A stretch of DNA of 64,000 nt from Gemmiger sp. An50 (GCF_002161595.1 NZ_NFID01000013.1:1-64000), one strand, 5' to 3'; shown: positions 1-8,101, counted from the stretch's first letter. Notes: generated from the letters alone by a model not told the origin. A program made the numbers and translations.

Positions 1-103
<103 letters not shown>

Positions 104-137
104 TTTTCTCTTCTCTTTATCCTTTTCATTCGCATCG

Positions 138-253
<116 letters not shown>

Positions 254-268
254 TTGCAAATGCGAATA

Positions 269-316
269 AAGCCGAATGCTGATGAGCATTCCTGCTTTTG
301 GGATTCGGCTTTTTTA
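269..316 (+). terminator. Intrinsic terminator after the 5S genes
   Basis: The stem AAGCCGAAT pairs with ATTCGGCTT. An inner AATGCT/AGCATT hairpin is present, and T6 follows directly. Confidence 0.8.
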
Positions 317-323
317 TATAGAT

Positions 324-398
324 GGCCCGTTGGTCAAGCGGTCAAGACGGCGGCCTCTCACGCCGCAAACGGGAGTTCGATTCTCCCACGGGTCACCA
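324..398 (+). tRNA. tRNA-Glu (anticodon CTC)
   Basis: The acceptor arm GGCCCGT pairs with ACGGGTC and is followed by discriminator A and an encoded CCA (396-398). The anticodon stem GCGGC/GCCGC closes the 7-nt loop CTCTCAC, giving anticodon CTC at 357-359, which reads GAG (Glu). The T arm GGGAG-TTCGATT-CTCCC is intact. The sequence closely follows bacterial tRNA-Glu. Confidence 0.93.
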
Positions 399-427
399 CG
401 TCGGAATGGACTACATTCCATTCAAAA

Positions 428-454
428 AGCCCAGCCATTCGGCTGGGCTTTTTT
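428..454 (+). terminator. Intrinsic terminator of tRNA-Glu
   Basis: AGCCCAGCC, loop ATTC, GGCTGGGCT, then T6. Just upstream, a palindromic trailer (GAATGGA / TCCATTC, 403-424) lies between the CCA end and the terminator. Confidence 0.9.
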
Positions 455-550
455 CATACCATTTCGTCATTCCTCCTTCTCCCCACAAAACTTTGCAAGG
501 CAAATTTTTGCGGGGGCCCCGCTTCCGAAAAGGTTGACGTGCACCCCGGC

Positions 551-602
551 AGAGTGGACTGCATTCCATTCGAAAACTCAACCAAGTAGCTGGGCTTTTT
601 CT
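551..602 (+). repeat. Decayed copy of the tRNA-Glu trailer and terminator
   Basis: AGTGGACTGCATTCCATTC followed by CTGGGCTTTTTC repeats the trailer plus terminator found at 403-454. The left arm of the terminator has degenerated (CTCAACCAAGTAG). No tRNA gene is left between the copies. Otherwise 455-640 holds no gene that can be recognised. Confidence 0.6.
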
Positions 603-640
603 TATTCTTATTAGTCAAACAATAGAGCAATATATGATTT

Positions 641-673
641 AGAAAAGCCTGGTCGTTGACCGGGCTTTTCTGC
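641..673 (+). terminator. Terminator-like hairpin
   Basis: AGAAAAGCCTGG pairs with CCGGGCTTTTCT over a 7-nt loop, with one G-U pair. It has the same GCCnGG...GGGCTTTT flavour as the tRNA terminator upstream, so it may be another leftover of a lost tRNA array. Confidence 0.55.
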
Positions 674-685
674 TTAAAAGGGCCA

Positions 686-790
686 CCTTGCTTTTCCACG
701 GTGCTGGGAGCTTTTTGTTGAAAAGCAAGGAACTGTAGTTTGAGCGTTCGGAGCGGATTTTCCACAAGAAAAGCGCGATCCTGTGGAAAA
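686..790. repeat. Two consecutive inverted repeats in a gene-free stretch
   Basis: CCTTGCTTTTC (686-696) pairs perfectly with GAAAAGCAAGG (720-730). TTTTCCACA (758-766) pairs perfectly with TGTGGAAAA (782-790). The second pair matches the relaxed DnaA-box pattern TTWTNCACA in inverted orientation. The stretch lies between the tRNA remnants and the promoter region of the DUF5058 gene. Function unknown. Confidence 0.5.
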
Positions 791-894
791 GAACAGCCGG
801 AAAGAGCGGCTTGCCATCATAAGTTTCAGGTGCGTACTGTTTAAAAATATGCTATGATAAAGCAGTACACAATCGTGTGATAGGAGGAAGCAAT

Positions 895-1635
895 ATGTCA
901 TTGTTGGAGCAGCTGAACAGCCTGCCCATGTTTGCGATCGTGGGCGTTATGATCCTGTTCATTCTGGGGCTCAGCGTTGTGTTTATGGTGAAAAGCTACC
1001 GTGCGGGAGTAGCTTTGGGAATGGACCGGGTCAAGATGCGCCGGGCCATCACCTCCAGTGTCACCTTCACGCTGCTGCCCAGCATTTCGATCCTGCTGGG
1101 AGTCATTGCATTGAGCGGCAGTTTGGGTATCCCACTGCCCTGGATGCGGCTTTCGGTGGTGGGTGCACTGCATTATGAAGGAAACGTGGCGGACATCGCC
1201 GCCCGCGCCGCAGGCATGAGCGGAGGCCTGGGCAGCCAGGAGCTCACCCCCTCGGTGTTTGTGACCATCGGCCTTGTGATGACTGCGGGCATCCTTTCCG
1301 GCTGCCTGCTCTGCATCTTCTGCCTGAAGCGCTATATGAAGCGGCTCAAAAAGGCCACAGCCAAGAAGGAAAAGGGCCAGAAGAGCTTCGGCGACTATAT
1401 GTTCACCGCCATGTTCGTGGGCCTGGTAAGCGCCTATATCGGCTCTTATCTGGGCGAGGGCGTGCGTCTGAACAACTTTATGCCCCTGATCGTAGCGGTG
1501 GTGAGCGCGGCCGCCATGGCGGTATTTGAGTATTTTGCACGGGTAAAGAAGGTCAGCTGGCTGGATAACTTCTCCATGGCCGGCAGCATGCTGGTGGGTA
1601 TGGCCGCGGCAGTGCTGCTGGGCGGCGTGATGTAA
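895..1635 (+). CDS. DUF5058 family membrane protein
   Basis: This is an integral membrane protein of 246 aa with about six hydrophobic segments, beginning with a helix at roughly residues 6-28. I recognise it as the DUF5058 family found in Clostridia; no reaction is established for that family. The start ATG at 895 is chosen because AGGAGG ends 7 bases before it. An in-frame ATG at 877 has no ribosome site. A -10-like TATGAT lies at 853-858, with no good -35. It is followed 14 bases later by a second membrane protein in the same orientation, and a terminator closes the pair, so the two probably form one complex or transporter. The loop around residues 155-168 is rich in Lys and should be cytoplasmic. 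Confidence 0.8.
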   Translation: MSLLEQLNSLPMFAIVGVMILFILGLSVVFMVKSYRAGVALGMDRVKMRRAITSSVTFTLLPSISILLGVIALSGSLGIPLPWMRLSVVGALHYEGNVADIAARAAGMSGGLGSQELTPSVFVTIGLVMTAGILSGCLLCIFCLKRYMKRLKKATAKKEKGQKSFGDYMFTAMFVGLVSAYIGSYLGEGVRLNNFMPLIVAVVSAAAMAVFEYFARVKKVSWLDNFSMAGSMLVGMAAAVLLGGVM

Positions 1636-1649
1636 GGGAGGCGCAACGT

Positions 1650-2333
1650 ATGAATGAAATGGAACGCAGCGCCTTTTATGAGCGCTATGAAAATGGAATC
1701 CATGTGATCGGCCGGGTGGGTCTGAGCCTGGGCATTCTGCTGATGCTGGCGGTCCCTCTGGCCATGGGCTGGGTTCTGGGGGCAGCCCCGGACTGGGCAG
1801 CTTTCGGTATGGGCTTTTTCCAGGTGGCCATTATCTACTGGACCAGCGGCGTGGTGGAGTTTCTGGTCTATTCGCCGCTGCTGGGCTCCGGCGCCAGCTA
1901 TCTGACCTTCATCACAGGCAACGTGCTGAATCTGAAGGTTCCCTGTGCGGTGAACGCCCGGGAAATCTGCGGCACCGAGGTGGGCACGCCGGAAAACGAT
2001 GTGATCTCCACTTTGTCGGTGGCGGCGAGCAGCCTGGTGACCACCCTGGTGCTGGCCATCGGCGTGCTGTGTCTGGTGCCCCTCACCCCGGTGCTGGAGG
2101 CTCCGGCCCTGCAGCCGGCGTTCAACAACGTGATCCCGGCGCTGTTCGGGGCTCTGGCCTTCAAGTATTTCTACCGGAATATGAACATCGCCATCATTCC
2201 GCTGGTGTTCATGTGCATCCTGTTTGTGGCGGCGCCCGGGCTGATCGGCAGCGTATCCTTCCTGATTTTGCTGTCCGGCGCAATGGCCATCGGCATTGCA
2301 TACTGGCTGTTTAAACACGGAAAATTAAACTAA
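1650..2333 (+). CDS. Uncharacterised polytopic membrane protein, partner of DUF5058
   Basis: A 227-aa protein with about six to seven hydrophobic segments and a hydrophilic first 20 residues. The ribosome site GGGAGG is 7 bases upstream of the ATG. The central loop (roughly residues 85-120) carries NLKVPCAVNAREICGTEVGT, which looks like a conserved functional loop rather than a membrane span. I do not recognise a named family. Its distance of 14 bases from the DUF5058 gene and the shared terminator suggest a two-component permease or channel. Substrate cannot be deduced. Confidence 0.75.
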   Translation: MNEMERSAFYERYENGIHVIGRVGLSLGILLMLAVPLAMGWVLGAAPDWAAFGMGFFQVAIIYWTSGVVEFLVYSPLLGSGASYLTFITGNVLNLKVPCAVNAREICGTEVGTPENDVISTLSVAASSLVTTLVLAIGVLCLVPLTPVLEAPALQPAFNNVIPALFGALAFKYFYRNMNIAIIPLVFMCILFVAAPGLIGSVSFLILLSGAMAIGIAYWLFKHGKLN

Positions 2334-2334
2334 A

Positions 2335-2383
2335 AGGAAAAGCCGAAGGGCGCGTTTGTTTTGCGCTCTTCGGCTTTTCCTGT
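2335..2383 (+). terminator. Intrinsic terminator, bidirectional
   Basis: AGGAAAAGCCGAAG-GCGC pairs with GCGC-CTTCGGCTTTTCCT. A-rich and T-rich flanks on both sides let it serve the DUF5058 operon and the convergent cobalamin operon. Confidence 0.88.
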
Positions 2384-2404
2384 ATGAAATGGGATGAGGA
2401 TGGT

Positions 2405-2923
2405 TTAATAATTCCGGCTGACAAACTCCGCTTCCTCCTGCCCGGCCCGGGCATTGAGAACCAGGGCCAGAAGGAAGAAATAGCCGGAAAGAAGATTGGT
2501 CAGATCCAACAGAGCGGGCTCCATCGGGTGGCCCTGATGGGCGTGGCGGTAGAGAAGACGCACCAGGGCCTTGCACTGGACGCGAAGGATGTGCGCGGTG
2601 CAGGCAGCAGTGCAGCCCTGGGGCAGCACGAACCGGGCACAGCGCCCTTCGCTTTGGCTGCGCAGCCGCTCGACTGCGGACGCCAGCCACTGAATCTCAT
2701 CCGGCGTCACGGTGAAGCGGGTACGCAGTGTGGGATTGGCATGGTATACCAGCTCGCATACCTGAAGCAATTCCGCCCGCAGCGCTTCGTCCTCCAGCTG
2801 AGAGCGGAGCAGACCGGTGCGGCTGGCGATCTCATCGGTGAGCAGCTCGAAGTCACAGCGAAGGTCATCCGGAGCGTCGCTCAAGAAGGGATAGGCCTCC
2901 CAGGGGCTGTGATACAGTTCCAT
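2405..2923 (-). CDS. PduO-type cobalamin adenosyltransferase-like protein
   Basis: A 172-aa all-helical protein resembling PduO/MMAB ATP:cob(I)alamin adenosyltransferases, which transfer adenosyl from ATP to cobalamin. The best resemblance is in the helix around residues 98-125 (FVLPQGCTAACTAHILRVQC, cf. FVLPGG..AA..H.AR in the family) and the C-terminal helix (LLDLTNLLSGYFFLLALVLN, cf. LN.LSD.LF.LAR..N). The N-terminal TRTGDxG nucleotide loop of typical members is absent, so ATP binding is doubtful. It is the last gene of the cobalamin uptake operon, 7 bases after the ATPase gene, and this position supports a role in cobalamin handling. Confidence 0.65.
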   Translation of the reverse strand: MELYHSPWEAYPFLSDAPDDLRCDFELLTDEIASRTGLLRSQLEDEALRAELLQVCELVYHANPTLRTRFTVTPDEIQWLASAVERLRSQSEGRCARFVLPQGCTAACTAHILRVQCKALVRLLYRHAHQGHPMEPALLDLTNLLSGYFFLLALVLNARAGQEEAEFVSRNY

Positions 2924-2930
2924 TTAAAAT

Positions 2931-3686
2931 TCACTCCCATCGTTTTAAGGCGCTGCGCATGTAGCCGCGCACATCCAGACCGTAGATCTGATCCAGCAGA
3001 GCGGGGTCCAGCGCCTGGGCGCTGGTCTGGCACAGGGCCCGGCCCTCCTGCATGAGCAGCAGCTGGTCGGCATAGTTCAACGCCAGATTCACATCGTGCA
3101 GCACGCCCACCACACAGCGGTCGCCCGGAGCCACCCAGCGGCGAAGCTGCTCCATCAGTTCGATCTGATATTTCAGGTCCAGATGGTTGGTGGGCTCATC
3201 CAGCAGGATGATCTTGGGGTCCTGGGCGAACACCCGGGCCAGAAAAACCCGCTGCAGCTGACCGCCGGACAAAGCGGTGATGGGCTGATCCCGCAGCTCC
3301 CAAAGACCGGTCTGTTCCAGGCAGGAACGCACCATTTCACCGTCGCCGGGCGCGGCCCCGCCAAACAGGCCGGGAGAGCGGTGAGCATACCGGCCCATCT
3401 CTACTGTTTGATATACAGTATAGGAAAAATACAGATTGGATAACTGGCTGAGAAAGGCAACCGTCTGTGCCACCTGACGGCGGGGCGCGGTGCGCAGATC
3501 AAGCCCTGCTGCGGTGATGCTGCCGGTGCTGGGCAGCAGGCCGGACACTGCGCGCAGCAGCGTGGTTTTGCCGCAGCCGTTGGCACCCAGGATGCAGAGA
3601 ATCTGTCCGCTCTGGGCCGAGAAGGAGAGGTCTTGCACCACGGGCTTGTCCCCGTAGCCGCAGGTGATATGTTCCGCGTGCAGCAT
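2931..3686 (-). CDS. btuD: Cobalamin/iron-siderophore-type ABC transporter ATP-binding protein
   Basis: A 251-aa ABC ATPase of the FecE/BtuD class that powers uptake through the FecCD-type permease. Walker A is GANGCGKTT (residues 34-42), the Q-loop region is AFLSQLS, the signature is LSGGQLQRV, and Walker B is IILLDEPTNHLD followed by the H-loop VLHDVN. The ATG shares one base with the stop of the permease gene, so translation is coupled. The B12 riboswitch ahead of the operon and the PduO-like gene behind it point to cobalamin or a related corrinoid as substrate; sequence alone would also fit haem or siderophore uptake. Confidence 0.9.
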   Translation of the reverse strand: MLHAEHITCGYGDKPVVQDLSFSAQSGQILCILGANGCGKTTLLRAVSGLLPSTGSITAAGLDLRTAPRRQVAQTVAFLSQLSNLYFSYTVYQTVEMGRYAHRSPGLFGGAAPGDGEMVRSCLEQTGLWELRDQPITALSGGQLQRVFLARVFAQDPKIILLDEPTNHLDLKYQIELMEQLRRWVAPGDRCVVGVLHDVNLALNYADQLLLMQEGRALCQTSAQALDPALLDQIYGLDVRGYMRSALKRWE

Positions 3687-4720
3687 CAGCGGGCCTCCTT
3701 TCGGCTGGAAAAGAAGATATAGAGGAAGAAGGGGGCGCCGATCAGGGCCGTGATAGAACCGATGGGGATCTCGGAGGGAGAAGCCAGGGTCCGGGCGGCC
3801 AGATCACACAGGGACAGAAAGCCTCCGCCGAACACGGCGCAGGCCGGAATCAGCATCCGGTGCGAGGGACCGAAGATTCGCCGCACGATGTGGGGCGCTA
3901 CCAGGTCCACAAAGCCGATCACACCCACAAAGGCCACTGCGGTACCGGTGAGCAGAGCCACCAGCAGCACCAGCAGCCACTTGATCCGCTTGCGCTCCAT
4001 GCCTATGGCAGAAGCCTGCTCTTCGCCGAAGCTGAGCAGGTCCAGCTCCGGGGCCAGGCGGCAGAAGGCCAGGATGCAGACCAGCGCTGCCAGCGCCACC
4101 GGCCCCAGCTGCTGCCAGGTCTTCATGGAAAGACTGCCCAGCTGCCACAGAGTGATGCGCTGGGTGTAGTCTGGGTTGGCGGAGGAAAGGGTGGTCATGA
4201 TGGCGTTCAGGAAAAGCGACAGCACCATGCCGATGAGGATAATGGTGTTGTTGGAGAGGTTGCGGTCCAGCCGGGTGGAGATGGACAGCGCGCCGCCCAT
4301 GGTAGCCAGACCACAGCACAGGCAGACCGCCGGCAGCAGGAAGGTGCCGGCAGCGCTGTCCGCCACGCCGGTGACGATGAGCACCGCAGCGCCCAGACCC
4401 GCGCCGGAAGAGACGCCAAGGCCGTAGGAGGAGGCCAGCGGGTTTTGCAGCAGCGACTGCATCACAGCGCCGCTCACCGCCAGGGAAGCTCCCACGAAGA
4501 AGGACAGCAGCACCCGGGGCAGGCGGATGCTCCACACCAGCCCCGGAATCACCGGGTTCATCTGTTCGGGCAGTGCCGCACCCCACAGCTTGTTGGCGAG
4601 CACTTGAAAAATCTCACCGGGGGAGATGGGCACGCTGCCCACACCGATGCCCAGGAGCACCGCAGCCAGCGCGGCCAGGCACAGCAGGCCGAACCGCGCC
4701 GGGCGGGAAAACCGGCTCAT
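3686..4720 (-). CDS. btuC: FecCD/BtuC-family ABC transporter permease
   Basis: A 344-aa permease of the BtuC/FecCD family with about ten transmembrane helices. The family hallmarks are visible: IRLPRVLLSFFVGASLAVSG and QSLLQNPLASSYGLGVSSGA near residues 65-105, and the late GFVDLVAPHIVRR coupling region. It forms the membrane channel for corrinoid uptake with the neighbouring ATPase and binding protein. The start codon overlaps the binding-protein stop (ATGA), so the operon is tightly coupled. Confidence 0.92.
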   Translation of the reverse strand: MSRFSRPARFGLLCLAALAAVLLGIGVGSVPISPGEIFQVLANKLWGAALPEQMNPVIPGLVWSIRLPRVLLSFFVGASLAVSGAVMQSLLQNPLASSYGLGVSSGAGLGAAVLIVTGVADSAAGTFLLPAVCLCCGLATMGGALSISTRLDRNLSNNTIILIGMVLSLFLNAIMTTLSSANPDYTQRITLWQLGSLSMKTWQQLGPVALAALVCILAFCRLAPELDLLSFGEEQASAIGMERKRIKWLLVLLVALLTGTAVAFVGVIGFVDLVAPHIVRRIFGPSHRMLIPACAVFGGGFLSLCDLAARTLASPSEIPIGSITALIGAPFFLYIFFSSRKEAR

Positions 4721-5709
4721 TTGCCGAACACCTCAGGATAGACAGCCTTGCCCATCTCTTCCAGAGCGCTCACGATGTTCTCGTTGGGCAGGGAAGAGGC
4801 CATGTTGTCGATCTGGTAAACGTCGCCGTTCTTCACGGCGGTCACGGCCTCCCAGCCCTCACGGCTCTTGATCTCGCCCACGGGGTCCTCCAGGTAGTCC
4901 ACGTTGGTGAGGATCACATCCGGGTTGCCGCTGACAACCACCTCGCTGTCCACGCTGGTCCAGCCCTCAGCCTTGTCGGCCATCATGTTATTGGCGCCGA
5001 TCAGGTTGATCATCTCGTCCATGTAGGTGCCGGAGCCGGTGCTGTAGGCGGAGGGGGCGGCGGCGATCTCGAAATAAACGGTCTTGCGCTGATCCTCGGG
5101 GATGGAAGCGCCCAGAGCGGTGATGCGGTCGATCTCGGCCTTCAGATTTTCGTTGATCTCGGCGGCGCGCTCGGTCTTGCCCATGACCTGACCCAGGAAG
5201 GTCACGTCCTCATAGATATCCTCAATGGAGGCGCTGGTGGGGATGCACACCACGGTGGTGCCCAGCTCCTGCAGGGGCTGGAAGGGGTTCTCGCCGCCGG
5301 AGGAGCTGATGGAGGACACAAAGATCACATCCGGAGCCAGGGTGGCCATCTGCTCAGCATCCGGGGTCATCATGTCAAAGGCGGGCAGGCCCTGGGGCGC
5401 GCCTTCCATGGCGGCGCTGTTGGTGTCCAGCGCGATGATCTGGTCGGTGCAGCCCAGATCCATCAGAGTCTGGGTGATGGAGGGGGCCATGGAGATCACG
5501 GTCTCAACATTATCCGGCAGGGTGATGGCGGCGCCGCTGCGGTCCTGGGTGGGCTTTGCCTCGGTGGCGGCCTCGCTGGAGGCGCTTGCCGAAGCGGCAG
5601 AGGATGCGGCGGAAGAAGCCGGGGTGGAAGTGCTGGCGGCCGGTGCGCCGCAGGCGGCCATGCCAAAGGCCAGGGCCACAGCTACAAGGGCGGAAAGAAT
5701 GCGTTTCAT
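4717..5709 (-). CDS. btuF: Corrinoid-binding lipoprotein of the ABC transporter
   Basis: A 330-aa solute-binding protein of the BtuF/TroA-like fold. The N-terminus is a lipoprotein signal (MKRILSALVAVALAF, then GMAAC) with the lipidated Cys at residue 20, followed by an Ala/Ser/Thr linker of roughly 35 residues. The body carries typical blocks such as VISMAPSITQTLMDLG and APDVIFVSS. ATG at 5709 is chosen because AGGAGG lies 7 bases upstream and the signal peptide starts there; the reading frame extends 23 codons further without a ribosome site. It is the first gene of the riboswitch-controlled operon and should capture corrinoid outside the cell membrane. Confidence 0.9.
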   Translation of the reverse strand: MKRILSALVAVALAFGMAACGAPAASTSTPASSAASSAASASASSEAATEAKPTQDRSGAAITLPDNVETVISMAPSITQTLMDLGCTDQIIALDTNSAAMEGAPQGLPAFDMMTPDAEQMATLAPDVIFVSSISSSGGENPFQPLQELGTTVVCIPTSASIEDIYEDVTFLGQVMGKTERAAEINENLKAEIDRITALGASIPEDQRKTVYFEIAAAPSAYSTGSGTYMDEMINLIGANNMMADKAEGWTSVDSEVVVSGNPDVILTNVDYLEDPVGEIKSREGWEAVTAVKNGDVYQIDNMASSLPNENIVSALEEMGKAVYPEVFGK

Positions 5710-5775
5710 AAATGTTCCTCCTGAAAAGATTGGAATGAGGGAGCTATTTCCATGCGGCCGGATTGCCGCAAAGAA

Positions 5776-5810
5776 CAAAAATACGCCGCCCCGGCAAAGC
5801 GGAGCGGCGC
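5776..5810 (-). terminator. Leader terminator of the cobalamin operon (expression platform)
   Basis: On the minus strand CGCCGCTCC pairs with GGGGCGGCG, followed by TATTTTTG. It lies between the riboswitch aptamer and btuF, so it is probably the regulated stop used when cobalamin is bound. Confidence 0.65.
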
Positions 5811-5945
5811 AGCAGCAATACAGGTACGGCAGAAAAGCCCCCGTGAGGCGAAATGCCCTCGGCCGGACTGCCGCCCTGCCGCGTGTTTGGTCCGTCCACG
5901 AAGCGGGGATCCCGCGTCAGAGAAAAGATTTCCCTGAGCGGATGC

Positions 5946-6120
5946 GAACGGCAGGCAGGTCTTCCGGCTTGTGGACGTTAAGCGCGTACCCGGCCGGCCT
6001 TCCCATTCCTTTCGGAACAGTGGCAGATGGCCGGGACGCTGGTCCACCACGGCGGCGGTCCCGCACGGGATTGATTACCCGTTTCCCTTTTCATTCAGAC
6101 AGGCTGAACACCTGCCGTTC
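5946..6120 (-). promoter_or_regulatory. Cobalamin (B12) riboswitch
   Basis: The minus strand has the aptamer hallmarks in order: a closing P1 stem GAACGGCAGG (6120-6111) / CCTGCCGTTC (5955-5946), the GCCACTG core (6024-6018), GGGAAGG, and the B12 box AAGCCGGAAGACCTGCC (5970-5954). It lies upstream of the btuFCD-like operon and should switch it off at high cobalamin. Confidence 0.92.
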
Positions 6121-6203
6121 GATTTTTTATGAGCTGACACGCAAGCGTATCAGAGAGAAAATGCAAAAAAGATCAGGCCCGGCGGCTGCGGTGAAGTGAT
6201 CGG

Positions 6204-7151
6204 TCAGCCGTCCAGATCCTCTTCGGTCTCTCGGGTGATGTAGACCGGGCGGTGCTTGGTTTCCAGATAGGTCTTTGCCAGATACTGACCCAGAACACCC
6301 ATGCAGAACAGCTGCACGCCGCTGCACAAAAAGATGATGCATACCATGCTGGGCCACCCGCTGGTGGGGTCGCCGAACAGAAGGGTGCGCACGATGATCA
6401 CCACGATCATCACGAAGGCCAGCAGGCAGAAGAACAGGCCCATCAGGCTGGCAATGGCCAGCGGGGCGGTGGAAAAGCCGATGATGCCTTCCAGCGAATA
6501 GAGGAACAGCTTCCAGAAGTTCCACTTGGTCTCGCCGGCCACCCGTTCCACATTCACGTACTCCAGCCATTTGGTTTTGAAGCCGACCCAGCCGAAAATT
6601 CCCTTGGAGAACCGGTTGTATTCCGGCATGGACAGAATGGCGTCCACCATTCTCCGGCGCATCAGCCGGTAGTCCCGCGCGCCGTCCACGATGTCCGCGT
6701 CGCTCATTTTGTTGATGAGCTTGTAGAACATCCGGGCGAAAAAGCTGCGGATGGGCGGCTCGCCCTGGCGGGTGGTGCGGCGGGTGGCGGCACAGTCGTA
6801 ATCCTCATGCAGGAGTGCATCCAGCATCTGGGGCAGAAGGGCGGGCGGGTCCTGGAGATCCGCGTCCATCATGGCCACATAATCGCCCTTGGCGGCCTGC
6901 AGGCCGGCCAGAATGCCAGCTTCCTTGCCGAAATTGCGGGAAAAGCTGATGTAGCGCACCCGTTCATCCTGCCGGTGAAGCTCCCGGGCGATGGCAAGGG
7001 TATTGTCCTTGGAGCCGTCGTCCACAAAAATGAACTCGAACTCCGCGCCGTGGCTCTGCTTCATCTCCGCGGCGACCCGGGTGATCTCCTTATAGAACAG
7101 CGGAAGGGATTCCTGCTCATTGTAGCAGGGCACAATGATGGAAAGAAGCAT
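6204..7151 (-). CDS. DPM1/GtrB-like family 2 glycosyltransferase
   Basis: A 315-aa membrane-bound glycosyltransferase 2. The N-terminal catalytic domain shows SIIVPCYNEQESL (residues 3-15), the nucleotide-binding FVDDGSKDNT, and the metal-binding DADLQDPP. Two C-terminal hydrophobic helices (about residues 225-255 and 265-290) resemble polyprenyl-phosphate glycosyltransferases such as GtrB, which load a sugar onto a lipid carrier. ATG 7151 fits the GAAAGG ribosome site and the conserved MLLSIIVPCYNE start; the frame continues 14 codons upstream without support. It has its own promoter and lies upstream of, but separate from, the B12 operon. The sugar is not predictable. Confidence 0.88.
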   Translation of the reverse strand: MLLSIIVPCYNEQESLPLFYKEITRVAAEMKQSHGAEFEFIFVDDGSKDNTLAIARELHRQDERVRYISFSRNFGKEAGILAGLQAAKGDYVAMMDADLQDPPALLPQMLDALLHEDYDCAATRRTTRQGEPPIRSFFARMFYKLINKMSDADIVDGARDYRLMRRRMVDAILSMPEYNRFSKGIFGWVGFKTKWLEYVNVERVAGETKWNFWKLFLYSLEGIIGFSTAPLAIASLMGLFFCLLAFVMIVVIIVRTLLFGDPTSGWPSMVCIIFLCSGVQLFCMGVLGQYLAKTYLETKHRPVYITRETEEDLDG

Positions 7152-7204
7152 GCAAATACCGCCTTTCTCAGGTAAAACCCGGCCGCATAGCACGGGCAGT
7201 ATAT

Positions 7205-7233
7205 ATTATATCACAGAGCGGGAAAAAGAACAA
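7205..7233 (-). promoter_or_regulatory. Promoter of the glycosyltransferase gene
   Basis: On the minus strand TTGTTC (7233-7228), 17-bp spacer, TATAAT (7210-7205). Confidence 0.75.
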
Positions 7234-7303
7234 ACCCTGCAAAATATGCATGAAAAATCATGCAGTCAGGATGAAAGATTTCATAAAATAAAACGAAAAA
7301 TTA

Positions 7304-7332
7304 TTGTTCTGGCGCTGGGTTTTTGATATACT
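7304..7332 (+). promoter_or_regulatory. Promoter of the ATP synthase operon
   Basis: TTGTTC (7304-7309), 17-bp spacer, TATACT (7327-7332), 57 bases ahead of the first atp gene. It faces away from the glycosyltransferase promoter. Confidence 0.78.
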
Positions 7333-7388
7333 AGGTATACGATTGTTTGCCGGATTTGTAATATAAGCACGGCGAAAGGAGCGGCGCG

Positions 7389-7646
7389 GTGAAAAGCTGG
7401 ATGAAAGTCATGCAGGATGTTGCCTGGCTGACTCAATTGGGCATTTCGGTCACTGCGCCGCCGCTTTTGTGTGCCGGCGCCGCCTGGTGGCTTTCGGCCC
7501 GGGCGGGCCTGCCCGCATGGGTGATGCTGCCCGCGCTGTTGCTTGGCTTCGGCGGTTCAGGGGCCAGCGTGTGGGGGTTCTACCGCTATATGCAGCGCAA
7601 GGCTGCCCGCAAAAAGGCTCCGCCGGCCTTCAACCGGCATGTATAA
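7389..7646 (+). CDS. atpZ: AtpZ/AtpI-family small membrane protein
   Basis: An 85-aa protein with two hydrophobic helices (about residues 14-35 and 41-62) and a basic C-terminus (RKAARKK). It has the size and layout of AtpZ/AtpI-family proteins that open bacterial ATP synthase operons and help c-ring assembly or divalent cation supply. The start is GTG at 7389, preceded by AAAGGAG with 7 bases of spacing. It is the first gene of the operon, with subunit I 20 bases downstream. Confidence 0.72.
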   Translation: MKSWMKVMQDVAWLTQLGISVTAPPLLCAGAAWWLSARAGLPAWVMLPALLLGFGGSGASVWGFYRYMQRKAARKKAPPAFNRHV

Positions 7647-7666
7647 CAATAGAGGGAGGGCGTTCT

Positions 7667-8101
7667 ATGAAGATAGCACCTGCTGTAAAAAAAGAGACCG
7701 GGCATATCGCCCTGGGCACCGCGGTGGGCGTTGCAGTCATGCTGGTGGTATTCGCCGTTCTGGGGTATTTCAGCGCCGGTGTGGCGGTGAGCGGCATTCT
7801 GGGCGGCGCGCTGGCCGTGGGGAATTTCTTCCTGCTTGGCCTGACGGTGCAGAAGATGGCCGACGGCCAGCCGGAGGACCGGGCCCGCAAGTGGATGCAG
7901 TTTTCCTACAACATGCGCATGCTGCTGATGGTGGTGTGGCTGATCGTGGCGCTGGCCGTGCCGTTTTTCAACTGGGTGGCGGCGCTTGTGCCCCTGCTGA
8001 TGCCCCGGCTCACCATCGGGGTGATGCAGGCCACCGGAATGTATCACAAGGAAAAGGGCGGCACGCTGCCCGTAAATGAAGGGGGGAACGCAAAGGAATG
8101 A
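7667..8101 (+). CDS. atpI: ATP synthase subunit I
   Basis: A 144-aa membrane protein of the ATP synthase I chain family with about four helices and a hydrophilic tail. Subunit I assists assembly of the c-ring. ATG 7667 has GGGAGGG upstream; the frame extends further back in the atpZ region without a ribosome site. Its stop overlaps the start of atpB (ATGA). Confidence 0.82.
   Translation: MKIAPAVKKETGHIALGTAVGVAVMLVVFAVLGYFSAGVAVSGILGGALAVGNFFLLGLTVQKMADGQPEDRARKWMQFSYNMRMLLMVVWLIVALAVPFFNWVAALVPLLMPRLTIGVMQATGMYHKEKGGTLPVNEGGNAKE

Noticed and set aside
4573-5724. Long Gly/His/Ala-rich plus-strand frame opposite btuC-btuF
   Set aside because: Antisense shadow of high-GC coding sequence with no ribosome site and low complexity; btuF has signal peptide, motifs and operon context.
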